5,836 bases of DNA from Porticoccaceae bacterium. GTDB lineage: Bacteria; Pseudomonadota; Gammaproteobacteria; Pseudomonadales; Porticoccaceae. Of the stretch, positions 1 to 5,836 are shown piece by piece; positions within the stretch are counted from its first letter, which is position 1, and each line of letters starts with the position of its first letter. The DNA lies in assembly GCA_030590275.1 (NCBI GenBank), contig JAUUYV010000134.1, positions 1 through 5,836 on the forward strand. Direction: 5' to 3'. The notes under the pieces were generated by a model. The model was not told the origin of the DNA. It did no database searches and saw only the letters and a program-made list of their open reading frames with translations. The translations under genes were made by a program, and so were the position numbers.

Positions 1-1622
1 ACAACACAGGTATTTCGAAGTTTCATACCAAACTCAGGACAATAATAACTGTTTTCGAGCACGTAGCTCGCGTCCGTGGCAAAACTAATTACATATGCAT
101 GTCCCCCAGGAAACTCTAGCTTCAAACCAGCCTGATCACGCTCAGTGATAAGCGCATCGGGATGTAGATGAATAAAACTTTCGAGCTCATGGAGACCCTT
201 GCCCACAACCTGGTCCGTCACGGTCATCATGTCAATATTACCGGCTGAAGAAAGTTCAAGTTTAACCTCTCGCTTATGTTCAATACGCCCACCCAGTTCA
301 TGAAATCCACAATAAGCGCCCTGAAATACTACCTTGTTATCCTGTTGACGAATGCGGCCTTCAAGAACCTTTGCCCGGCGCGCCACGCGAAACTGACCCC
401 AAACCTCTGATTGCTCCACGCCGTCAACAGACACTGTATTATGTGCACGCGTACTGCGAACATACTGGCGCATCGCACCCGGTTCATATTCGCTGACTCC
501 GCTATCAACGATAATCCGTTGACCTCCCAACATTAATTCGTAACTGAGCATATCGCAATGTGTATGCCCTGGCTGGTAAGCGGGGCCAATATCACCGGCA
601 TCGATAATAAACATATCGGTATTCGAACGATAGCCAAATAAACCCGTATTGGGTAATCTAATGATTGCTTCCTGCTTGTCCGGGAGACAGCTGGATTGCC
701 TGCAAAGTCTTTGCCAATATTCATCCATCTCCGATAAGTCTGGCCCAATATCGAAAGCTGTGTCGTTCAGCAATGGGGGTTTGTCGTCTGGAAAAATAAT
801 CGACTGATAGAAACGTAAGCCCGCAACACAGTGGCCGCCAAACAAGGATATAAACTCCTCGTCAAACATATCGGGGTTATTACTGGCCAGGTTATAGATA
901 TCAAGATAGTTTTCAAGCATTAGCCCATGGTACTGAGGCGTTCGTTCATAATGGCCACCATCCGCTAGCGTTTGCTCCCTTACTTCCTGGCTCAAACCAT
1001 CAATACCCCTCTTTGACCAACGGCAGGTATCTGTACTCGCAAAAAAAGCACCCGCAAAAATGAGGGCTTTGAGGTTTTCAAAATAATGGTTCGCCAAAAT
1101 ATGGCGCTCATCATTTTTTTCTAACCAGAGCGCTTGCATATAGAGACTGTGTAGAATGACTGGAGTTTGAGCGGACGGACTGCCCTGTAAATAAAATATC
1201 CAGTTTACTATACGCAGACTAACGGTAAAGGGCTCCCAACCTGGTTGACTACCTTGCGGGTTGCTAGCTACCCAGCTTTCCAGCAGCCACCGCTTTTCGT
1301 CATCACTACGATCAGTTTCACGAAGGTAATCAAAATAATGTAGGTTATAGCGCCAAAGACGTGGGACATCATCGGGACACCAGTCAAAACCCTCCACAGA
1401 CGTCAACATTCTGGTGATATTCAAGAACCTAAACTCTCTCCCTCCATCCAATATTCCGGTTACCGGCAAAGGTAAATCTAAAACCAGATTATGGTTAATC
1501 TCTGGATACTCGTTAACGAAAACCTTAACTGGAGGAAACCCACGCCGTACAACGAGAAAAAATAGCTGGCTTAAACGAAGATAACGCAAGGTATTAAATA
1601 GTCGTATCACCTTTTCTATCAC
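1..1622 (-). CDS. Heparinase II/III family protein, polysaccharide-lyase fold (3' end cut by the window)
   Basis: The frame is open from a GTG at 1622 to the left edge (540 complete codons plus two bases); the C-terminus is missing. The layout matches heparinase II/III proteins: an N-terminal alpha/alpha-toroid domain (about residues 1-300) with WRYNLHYFDYL at 90-100 and ADGGHYERTPQYH at 220-232, then a beta-sandwich domain with GHTHCDMLSYEL at 352-363 and RSTRAHNTVSVDG at 389-401. By family analogy Tyr225 and His354 are candidate catalytic residues for beta-elimination at uronic acids. The N-terminus is basic and only briefly hydrophobic (residues 19-25), with no convincing signal peptide, so a cytoplasmic or membrane-adjacent site is inferred. 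The GTG is chosen because AGGA lies 7 nt upstream and an in-frame TAG lies just before it; no upstream in-frame start is possible. It is the last visible gene of the unit, 114 nt after the fused oxidoreductase. Family assignment is firm; substrate and actual lyase activity are unknown. Confidence 0.92.
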   Translation of the reverse strand, partial: MIEKVIRLFNTLRYLRLSQLFFLVVRRGFPPVKVFVNEYPEINHNLVLDLPLPVTGILDGGREFRFLNITRMLTSVEGFDWCPDDVPRLWRYNLHYFDYLRETDRSDDEKRWLLESWVASNPQGSQPGWEPFTVSLRIVNWIFYLQGSPSAQTPVILHSLYMQALWLEKNDERHILANHYFENLKALIFAGAFFASTDTCRWSKRGIDGLSQEVREQTLADGGHYERTPQYHGLMLENYLDIYNLASNNPDMFDEEFISLFGGHCVAGLRFYQSIIFPDDKPPLLNDTAFDIGPDLSEMDEYWQRLCRQSSCLPDKQEAIIRLPNTGLFGYRSNTDMFIIDAGDIGPAYQPGHTHCDMLSYELMLGGQRIIVDSGVSEYEPGAMRQYVRSTRAHNTVSVDGVEQSEVWGQFRVARRAKVLEGRIRQQDNKVVFQGAYCGFHELGGRIEHKREVKLELSSAGNIDMMTVTDQVVGKGLHELESFIHLHPDALITERDQAGLKLEFPGGHAYVISFATDASYVLENSYYCPEFGMKLRNTCV

Positions 1623-1629
1623 AGCGTCA

Positions 1630-1633
1630 TCCT
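1630..1633 (-). promoter_or_regulatory. Ribosome binding site deciding the GTG start of the heparinase-like gene
   Basis: AGGA on the minus strand ends 7 nt before the GTG at 1622. The nearby ATG at 1630-1628 overlaps this motif and opens only a three-codon frame (Met-Thr-Leu-stop) whose TGA overlaps the GTG, so it cannot be the gene start. A second in-frame GTG at codon 5 has no better motif. Confidence 0.6.
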
Positions 1634-1676
1634 AAAGCATTCACGACATGCACATCCTCTTTGCAGACGGTGTCAA

Positions 1677-1710
1677 ACCTTTACGCACGTTTAATTAAAA
1701 GCGAAAAGGT
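1677..1710. repeat. Imperfect inverted repeat in the spacer before the heparinase-like gene
   Basis: The left arm ACCTTTACGC (1677-1686) and right arm GCGAAAAGGT (1701-1710) pair over 10 bp with one mismatch, around a 14-nt AT-rich loop that itself contains TTTAATTAAA. In the minus-strand RNA the hairpin is not followed by a real U-tract, only GGUUUGAC, so it does not look like an intrinsic terminator. It could be an mRNA stability or processing hairpin between the third and fourth genes, or an operator; nothing in the sequence decides between these. Confidence 0.45.
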
Positions 1711-1736
1711 CTCAACTGATCCACAACATGTAGACA

Positions 1737-3842
1737 TCAAGCTATTTGCTCTACCACGTCAAAACAGGCATTGGCAACTTCTACCAGCTCGTCGAATGAA
1801 ATCAAGTCACCTGGGTCCCCACTAGTAATAGCCGCCACAAAGGCCTGCGTACATTGTTTTTGGCCTTTATCCTGTCGCCACAAACGCTCGGATCTAAAAC
1901 CTTGCCAACCAAAGCCCTTCAGCGAACGAAAATTATCTAGCTGTAAAATACCACCACCACAAAAAATCTCCAGACGCTCTTTAGGAAAAACTTTACTGCC
2001 ATTAGCCAGATAATTGATTGACCCGATAGAGCCGTCCTTAAAGCCCAATTGAATCATTACTGAATCTTTACAGGCTGAGTCCATAGCCACAGCCGCTACA
2101 CTTTCAATAGGAGAATCAGCCAAATAGCGTAGCAAGTCTATAAAGTGACATCCCTCGCCGATGATACGACCACCACCTACACTCATATCCTGAGCCCAGT
2201 GATCGCTAGGAATCTCACCAGCATTGACCGTCATAATCAGGTTTTTAGGCTGAGTCTTACTAGCAAGTAATAACTTGATTTTTTGAACCTGGGGGGAATA
2301 CCGACGATTAAAACCAACCATCAATATCGGTTTCGTATTTAGACCGTCATAGTATTCCACCAAATCACTAAGCTCTGAACGTGTCAAAGTTAAAGGCTTT
2401 TCTACAAAAACATGCTTGCCCTGCTCAAGCCCCGCACGCACCCATTTAGCGTGACTATTATGGCGCGTCGTAACAACCAATACGTTTATAGCGGAATCAG
2501 CAAGCAAAGCATTGGTATCGGTGGTAGCCTCTTCAACACCATGTTTTTTTCCCACGTGGACACTGCTAACACCGGTCGCCGAAGCAATGGATTTTAGACG
2601 CGCTCCGGTAGCTTTAAATGCTGGCACCAAAACACCGGAGGCATAGTTCCCCGCTCCAATAAAACCAATCACCACTTTTTCCGGGCTTACGGTAGGTACA
2701 GCATTAAGTATCAAAACTTGCTGGGTAGCGACATCAGCGGCCTGCACCGGATATTCCAGCATCACTCCCAGGGGATTACCGCTGCTCACTACCTCATAGG
2801 CTTCAGGTACATCTGCCAATTTATAACGATGGCTAATCAGCGGCTTCATATCGATTCGACCATCGGCCATCATATCGAGAATTGCTTCAAAATTACGCTG
2901 CTCGGTCCAACGCACAAACGCTACGGGATAGTCCTGACCCCGTTCTTCGTAGTTTTCATCATAACGACCTGGTCCGTAGGAACAGGACACCTGAAAAGAT
3001 AACTCCTTTTCGTAAAAATCAGCACGGGACATTTCCATGCCCACGACACCCACTAGCACGATACGTCCACGCTTCCGACACATGGTAGTAGCTTGATGAA
3101 TAGGCTCATTACTACTAGTTGAGGCAGTAATTAAAACAGCATCGACACCACGACCTCGGGAATATTTATCCGCAACCATAACAGGATCCTGGCCCTCGGA
3201 CAGGTTGACCACCTCGGCACCAAACTGCTCAGCTAGCGCTAATTTAACTGGATCAAAATCAATACCCAGCACGCGACAGCCATGAGCACGCAGCAACTGC
3301 ACCGCGACCAGACCAATCAGCCCCAAACCCGTAACTATTACGGTTTCACCCAGGGTAGGCTTTATTAAACGAATACCCTGTAGAGCGATGGCACCTATTA
3401 CAGTAAATACAGCCGACTCATCATCAACAGAGTCTGGAATCTTTGCGCAAAGATTTTTGGGTACAGAAACGACCTCTGCGTGCTTGCCATTGGAAATAAC
3501 TCGTTCGCCAACCGAAAAACCCGCCGCCCGGCTTTCCAGTATCCGGCCAACATTACAATAACCAAGGGGTATAGGCGTCTCCAGCTTATTTCTCACTGCA
3601 TCTATTGTCGGCATAAGGCCGTCGGTTTTCACCTTCTCAAGCACCTGCCTGACTTTTTCAGGTTGCTGCCGAGCTTTTTGAATTAGGTTGCCTCTACCGA
3701 AATCCACCAACATGCGTTCGGTTCCAGCAGAAACTAAAGTCCTGGAGGTCTGGATCAATAACGCTTCACGACCTGGAGAAGGACAAGGAACATCTTCAAG
3801 GATAGTTGCGCCGGTTTTTAGATCCTGGAGTACTTGTTTCAT
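1737..3842 (-). CDS. Two-domain oxidoreductase: medium-chain dehydrogenase fused to a Gfo/Idh/MocA domain
   Basis: The 701-residue protein carries two nucleotide-binding modules. Residues 1 to about 370 resemble zinc-type alcohol/sorbitol dehydrogenases of the MDR family, with a GxGxxG fingerprint at 172-177 (GLGLIG). Residues about 388-701 are a Gfo/Idh/MocA sugar dehydrogenase, with GAGNYA at 396-401, the hallmark EKP triad at 481-483 and IGEGCHFIDL at 561-570 containing the likely active-site His566 and Asp569. Where classical MDR enzymes have the catalytic zinc cysteine (CGxCGSD region) this protein has SAGTER at 38-43, and the structural-zinc cysteine cluster is absent, so the N-terminal half is probably zinc-independent or altered. 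Fusions of this type occur in O-antigen and exopolysaccharide loci next to heparinase II/III proteins; the substrate is unknown, presumably an NDP-sugar or uronate derivative. The ATG fits family N-termini, though the Shine-Dalgarno is weak; it lies 18 nt after the acyltransferase stop, so translation may depend on coupling. Confidence 0.93.
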   Translation of the reverse strand: MKQVLQDLKTGATILEDVPCPSPGREALLIQTSRTLVSAGTERMLVDFGRGNLIQKARQQPEKVRQVLEKVKTDGLMPTIDAVRNKLETPIPLGYCNVGRILESRAAGFSVGERVISNGKHAEVVSVPKNLCAKIPDSVDDESAVFTVIGAIALQGIRLIKPTLGETVIVTGLGLIGLVAVQLLRAHGCRVLGIDFDPVKLALAEQFGAEVVNLSEGQDPVMVADKYSRGRGVDAVLITASTSSNEPIHQATTMCRKRGRIVLVGVVGMEMSRADFYEKELSFQVSCSYGPGRYDENYEERGQDYPVAFVRWTEQRNFEAILDMMADGRIDMKPLISHRYKLADVPEAYEVVSSGNPLGVMLEYPVQAADVATQQVLILNAVPTVSPEKVVIGFIGAGNYASGVLVPAFKATGARLKSIASATGVSSVHVGKKHGVEEATTDTNALLADSAINVLVVTTRHNSHAKWVRAGLEQGKHVFVEKPLTLTRSELSDLVEYYDGLNTKPILMVGFNRRYSPQVQKIKLLLASKTQPKNLIMTVNAGEIPSDHWAQDMSVGGGRIIGEGCHFIDLLRYLADSPIESVAAVAMDSACKDSVMIQLGFKDGSIGSINYLANGSKVFPKERLEIFCGGGILQLDNFRSLKGFGWQGFRSERLWRQDKGQKQCTQAFVAAITSGDPGDLISFDELVEVANACFDVVEQIA

Positions 3843-3860
3843 TGATTTATAGTTACCATA

Positions 3861-4343
3861 TTACGATTTTCTATATCGAATAAACCTTGCCGGATTACCT
3901 GCGACAATAGCATTTTCTTCTACATCTTTTGTCACGATCGAACCGGCAGCGACCACTGCTCCCGGCCCGACTGTAACACCATGCATAATTATAGCCCTGT
4001 GACCAACCCAGCAGCCATCGCCAAATACCGCAGTTTTAAATATGTCTCTTCCGGAATCTCGAATCGGCCCGATCACATAATCAATTTTATGGTCACCGCC
4101 AACAACCGCAACCTCTGATGCGAACATTACATTATCCCCTACTATCATATTCGCCCCCAAATGGCAGCCAAAGCCCATATAAAAGTTTGTACCAATCTGA
4201 ATACTACGACCTCTTGAAGCTCGACACCCATCTGCGCAAAAAAAACCGCTGCCCGCTGAAATACCCCAATTGGACAATTTCAGGGAAAAAAGACGGTAAC
4301 GACCTAAAATACTCCTCCTTATTTTTTTAATCGCTGACAGCAT
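3861..4343 (-). CDS. Left-handed beta-helix (hexapeptide repeat) O-acyltransferase
   Basis: This 160-residue protein has the repeating hexapeptide pattern of LbH acyltransferases: turns at about 48-80 (IQIGTNFYMGFGCHLGAN, then IVGDNVMFASEVAVVGG) and 107-139 (VFGDGCWVGHRAIIMHGV through AAGSIVTKD), ending with the family signature VAGNPARFIR at 147-156. His85 in GGDHKID is the likely catalytic base, by analogy with xenobiotic/maltose-type acetyltransferases. The expected reaction is transfer of an acetyl group from acetyl-CoA to a sugar hydroxyl in the cytoplasm, decorating the glycan or its precursor. It is slightly short for the group but looks complete at both ends. The start ATG follows the glycosyltransferase stop by one base (TAAGATG), with only a weak GGACGG upstream, so translational coupling is likely. 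The family call is secure; acetyl versus another acyl group and the acceptor sugar are not determined. Serine acetyltransferase is less likely because its N-terminal helical domain is absent. Confidence 0.88.
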   Translation of the reverse strand: MLSAIKKIRRSILGRYRLFSLKLSNWGISAGSGFFCADGCRASRGRSIQIGTNFYMGFGCHLGANMIVGDNVMFASEVAVVGGDHKIDYVIGPIRDSGRDIFKTAVFGDGCWVGHRAIIMHGVTVGPGAVVAAGSIVTKDVEENAIVAGNPARFIRYRKS

Positions 4344-4344
4344 C

Positions 4345-5514
4345 TTATAAACCGTCCATTACTGCACGGTCAATTACACTAACTTGATTAGCCGGAGTGT
4401 ATTTTTCCTGGATTATTGACCTACAGGCATCGAAGGTTTTTGATCTATCCTGGCAAACCCAATATTGAATTTTATTCACCATATCTGCCACATTTCCTTT
4501 CTCATAAAAAGCCCCGTTGACTCCGTCAACAATAGCTTCAAACTCTGGTTTATGGGTAGCGAAATCATTGTGCGTAATAACGGGCGTACCGTAAGTCAGA
4601 GAATGTATCCCTGACAAACCAATATCACCTGGAACTACAAACACATCAGACATCGATATCAGAACAGCTAGCTCACTCTCATCGTAACAGGCACCGTAAA
4701 AAACAATATTCTCAGCAACAGACAGTTGAACCGCTCGTTGCTGCACCGCTTCCAGTTCAGAGCCATCGCCAATAACAATAAGCTTGTAAATATCTTTGTG
4801 CCCTGCATTAAGCTGAGCAATTGCATCAATTAACAAATCAAAGCGCTTTTCCCTGGTTATACGACCACTAGCGATAATAACTTTGTCGCCTATCCCAAGA
4901 CCTAGCTCTTGCCTTTTTTCCGTTTTGTCTTCATTGCTAACATTTCTCAAACGTGTCGTTTGATCACTATAATCCAGCGAATTATAGATAACGTGTATTC
5001 TCTCATCAGGATAACCCTTCTTAATCAAGATATCCCTCGCATAATTGCCATAGAGTAAAAGACCATCAGCCAGTCGATAAAAAAACAGCCTCAATTTACC
5101 TTTAACCCCTTTTTCTTCATCTCGAAAACCATGGGTCCAAAAATAGACCTTTTTTCCTCGCAGTCTTGCTAACACTACGGCGACCCATGTGGATAAAAAA
5201 TAGATATTTCCGAGCAATATCAAAACATCAAAGCGACTGCCCATAGCGACAGAAATAATTCCGCGTTGCCAAAGTATGTTATTACTTAACCACAGGTTAT
5301 CGAGAGTGATCCAACGACGCGCAAGGTCTTCGCCGGAAGATTCGGGATCACTAGTAAGCACTTTTATAGAGGGAATATTAGAATTCTCATCTGCCAGAAT
5401 GCTATAACGCAAATTATTACCACGATCCTGACACAGGAGATTGAAAACTGCCTTTCTATAGTGAGCGACATAGTGATAGGCAACACCTACCTCTTTTATT
5501 GTATTATTTTTCAT
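4345..5514 (-). CDS. GT4-type (GT-B fold) glycosyltransferase
   Basis: The 389-residue protein shows the two Rossmann-like halves of a GT-B enzyme. The N-terminal acceptor half (about 1-200) begins with VAYHYVAHYRKAVF and contains YFWTHGF at 124-130. The C-terminal donor half carries SGRITREKR at 216-224 with the Arg218/Lys223 pair expected to bind the donor diphosphate, and VIGDGSE at 247-253. In the usual E-x7-E position it reads PGDIGLSGIH at 295-304, so the first Glu is replaced by Gly296 and the second by His304; PEFEAI follows at 323-328. It should transfer a sugar from a nucleotide donor to a lipid-linked repeat unit at the cytoplasmic face of the inner membrane; there are no transmembrane segments and no signal peptide. 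The ATG has AAGGG 6 nt upstream and starts the visible unit. Donor and acceptor sugars cannot be told from sequence. Confidence 0.92.
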   Translation of the reverse strand: MKNNTIKEVGVAYHYVAHYRKAVFNLLCQDRGNNLRYSILADENSNIPSIKVLTSDPESSGEDLARRWITLDNLWLSNNILWQRGIISVAMGSRFDVLILLGNIYFLSTWVAVVLARLRGKKVYFWTHGFRDEEKGVKGKLRLFFYRLADGLLLYGNYARDILIKKGYPDERIHVIYNSLDYSDQTTRLRNVSNEDKTEKRQELGLGIGDKVIIASGRITREKRFDLLIDAIAQLNAGHKDIYKLIVIGDGSELEAVQQRAVQLSVAENIVFYGACYDESELAVLISMSDVFVVPGDIGLSGIHSLTYGTPVITHNDFATHKPEFEAIVDGVNGAFYEKGNVADMVNKIQYWVCQDRSKTFDACRSIIQEKYTPANQVSVIDRAVMDGL

Positions 5515-5520
5515 AAGTAG

Positions 5521-5525
5521 CCCTT
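5521..5525 (-). promoter_or_regulatory. Ribosome binding site of the glycosyltransferase gene
   Basis: AAGGG on the minus strand stands 6 nt before the ATG at 5514. It is the best Shine-Dalgarno motif in the unit, consistent with this gene being translated independently while the next two rely on coupling. Confidence 0.6.
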
Positions 5526-5558
5526 GTCTTATCGGCCTTCACCAGGTTAATTAACTCA

Positions 5559-5592
5559 TTTATAAACATCGATCAACCCGAGAACCTACCGT
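5559..5592 (-). promoter_or_regulatory. Weak candidate promoter upstream of the glycosyltransferase
   Basis: TATAAA at 5564-5559 (minus strand) matches five of six bases of the sigma-70 -10 box and would give a leader of about 35-40 nt. The hexamer at the expected -35 distance is poor, and TTGATC nearby is wrongly spaced for it. The TATAAA is part of the palindrome TTTATAAA, and the perfect palindrome GTTAATTAAC (5546-5555) lies just downstream. The transcript may equally well come from a gene beyond the right edge. Confidence 0.2.
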
Positions 5593-5836
5593 GACTGTGC
5601 CCTAACTGCTCTACCATCATAATCTTCTCCAATATACGGGCAATCATGCCAAAACAGCCCCCAGACGACGCCGTGAAAGACCTTAAGCAACTGCCGCCTA
5701 CCTAAACACTCTAGAAACATGGCCTTAACAAGCGAGCAGAACTTAGACCGTAATATAAGGCCAGAGGCAAACAGAGATCTTTTACATAAGTGCTGTTAGC
5801 CAGTAACATACTGTAACTCTACTTCGAGATAAGCCT

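Larger units (their letters stand above)
1623..1736 (-). other. 114-nt intergenic spacer between fused oxidoreductase and heparinase-like gene
   Basis: This is the only sizeable gap inside the unit. It holds the inverted repeat and, directly downstream of it in transcription order, TTGACA (minus strand 1676-1671), identical to the sigma-70 -35 consensus. At the right spacing, however, only poor -10 candidates occur (GTGCAT or TGCATG), so an internal promoter is not established. No small coding region with a ribosome binding site was seen. Confidence 0.5.
5515..5836 (-). other. Upstream region without an intact gene; leader and possible gene remnant
   Basis: No open frame here has both a credible start and a familiar product. 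On the minus strand one frame reads in from the right edge for 12 codons (AYLEVELQYVTG) to a TAA at 5798-5796, then stays open for 69 codons to a TAG at 5588-5586. A different frame is open across about 5818-5720. The peptides (for instance GRRQLLKVFHGVVWGLF in the first frame) are reminiscent of the basic, hydrophobic C-terminal tails of GT2 glycosyltransferases, but joining them needs frame changes. It is either non-coding leader, a decayed gene end, or sequence with errors. No terminator was seen. Confidence 0.4.

Noticed and set aside
533..748. 71-codon minus-strand open frame starting with ATG
   Set aside because: It lies wholly inside the heparinase-like gene in another frame, and the long frame carries the conserved family motifs; this is a shadow.
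1041..1047. Run of seven A on the plus strand (seven T in the coding strand of the heparinase-like gene) as a possible frameshift
   Set aside because: The reading frame and family motifs continue unchanged on both sides, so the gene is intact here.
1619..1630. ATG at 1630 as the start of the heparinase-like gene
   Set aside because: It is out of frame and meets TGA after three codons; the GTG at 1622 with AGGA 7 nt upstream is the better start. A three-codon leader peptide is possible but unsupported.
1677..1710. Inverted repeat as a rho-independent terminator
   Set aside because: The stem is AT-rich with a 14-nt loop, and there is no U-tract on either strand after it.
1771..3686. Several plus-strand open frames of 61-94 codons opposite the fused oxidoreductase
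   Set aside because: They are antisense to a conserved 701-residue coding frame, show no recognisable domains, overlap each other and lack good ribosome binding sites.
4118..4330. 70-codon plus-strand frame opposite the acyltransferase
   Set aside because: Antisense to a protein with clear hexapeptide repeats; low-complexity composition and no family resemblance.
5546..5555. Palindrome GTTAATTAAC, partly echoed by TTTAATTAAA at 1690-1699
   Set aside because: Both are short AT-rich palindromes likely by chance; the flanks are unrelated, so a shared operator is not supported.
5641..5703. Short plus-strand frame beginning MPKQPPDDAVKDLK
   Set aside because: Only 19 codons, no ribosome binding site, no recognisable product and opposite in direction to the unit.

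Overview
All convincing genes in this window lie on the minus strand and form one transcription unit read from right to left. The unit looks like part of an O-antigen, capsule or exopolysaccharide biosynthesis locus. The order of transcription is: GT4-type glycosyltransferase (5514-4345), hexapeptide-repeat O-acyltransferase (4343-3861), two-domain oxidoreductase fusing a medium-chain dehydrogenase to a Gfo/Idh/MocA domain (3842-1737), and a heparinase II/III (polysaccharide-lyase fold) protein starting at a GTG (1622) and running off the left edge with at least 540 codons visible. The spacers are 1, 18 and 114 nt, so the first three genes are tightly coupled and the fourth is set slightly apart.

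The protein families, moderate base composition (mid-40s % G+C by eye, not computed) and Shine-Dalgarno-type starts fit a Gram-negative bacterium, most likely a gammaproteobacterium, perhaps marine. This is inferred from the flavour of the proteins; no rRNA or other marker is present.

Right of the glycosyltransferase (5515-5836) there is no clear intact gene. The stretch contains the likely leader of the unit, a weak promoter candidate, one 8-mer close to the ops/JUMPstart core, and a patchwork of short open frames that may be the decayed or frameshifted 3' end of another glycosyltransferase. The 114-nt spacer at 1623-1736 holds an imperfect 10-bp inverted repeat and an isolated TTGACA.

Working model: the GT4 enzyme adds a sugar to the growing repeat unit, the acyltransferase decorates it, the fused oxidoreductase makes or modifies a sugar (or acts on a lyase product), and the heparinase-like protein, which has no visible signal peptide, edits or processes the glycan. 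Association of the fused oxidoreductase with a heparinase II/III protein is, to my knowledge, recurrent in bacterial polysaccharide loci, but the joint reaction is not established. That pair is the most interesting part of the window. I saw no tRNA, rRNA, CRISPR array, insertion sequence or clear terminator.
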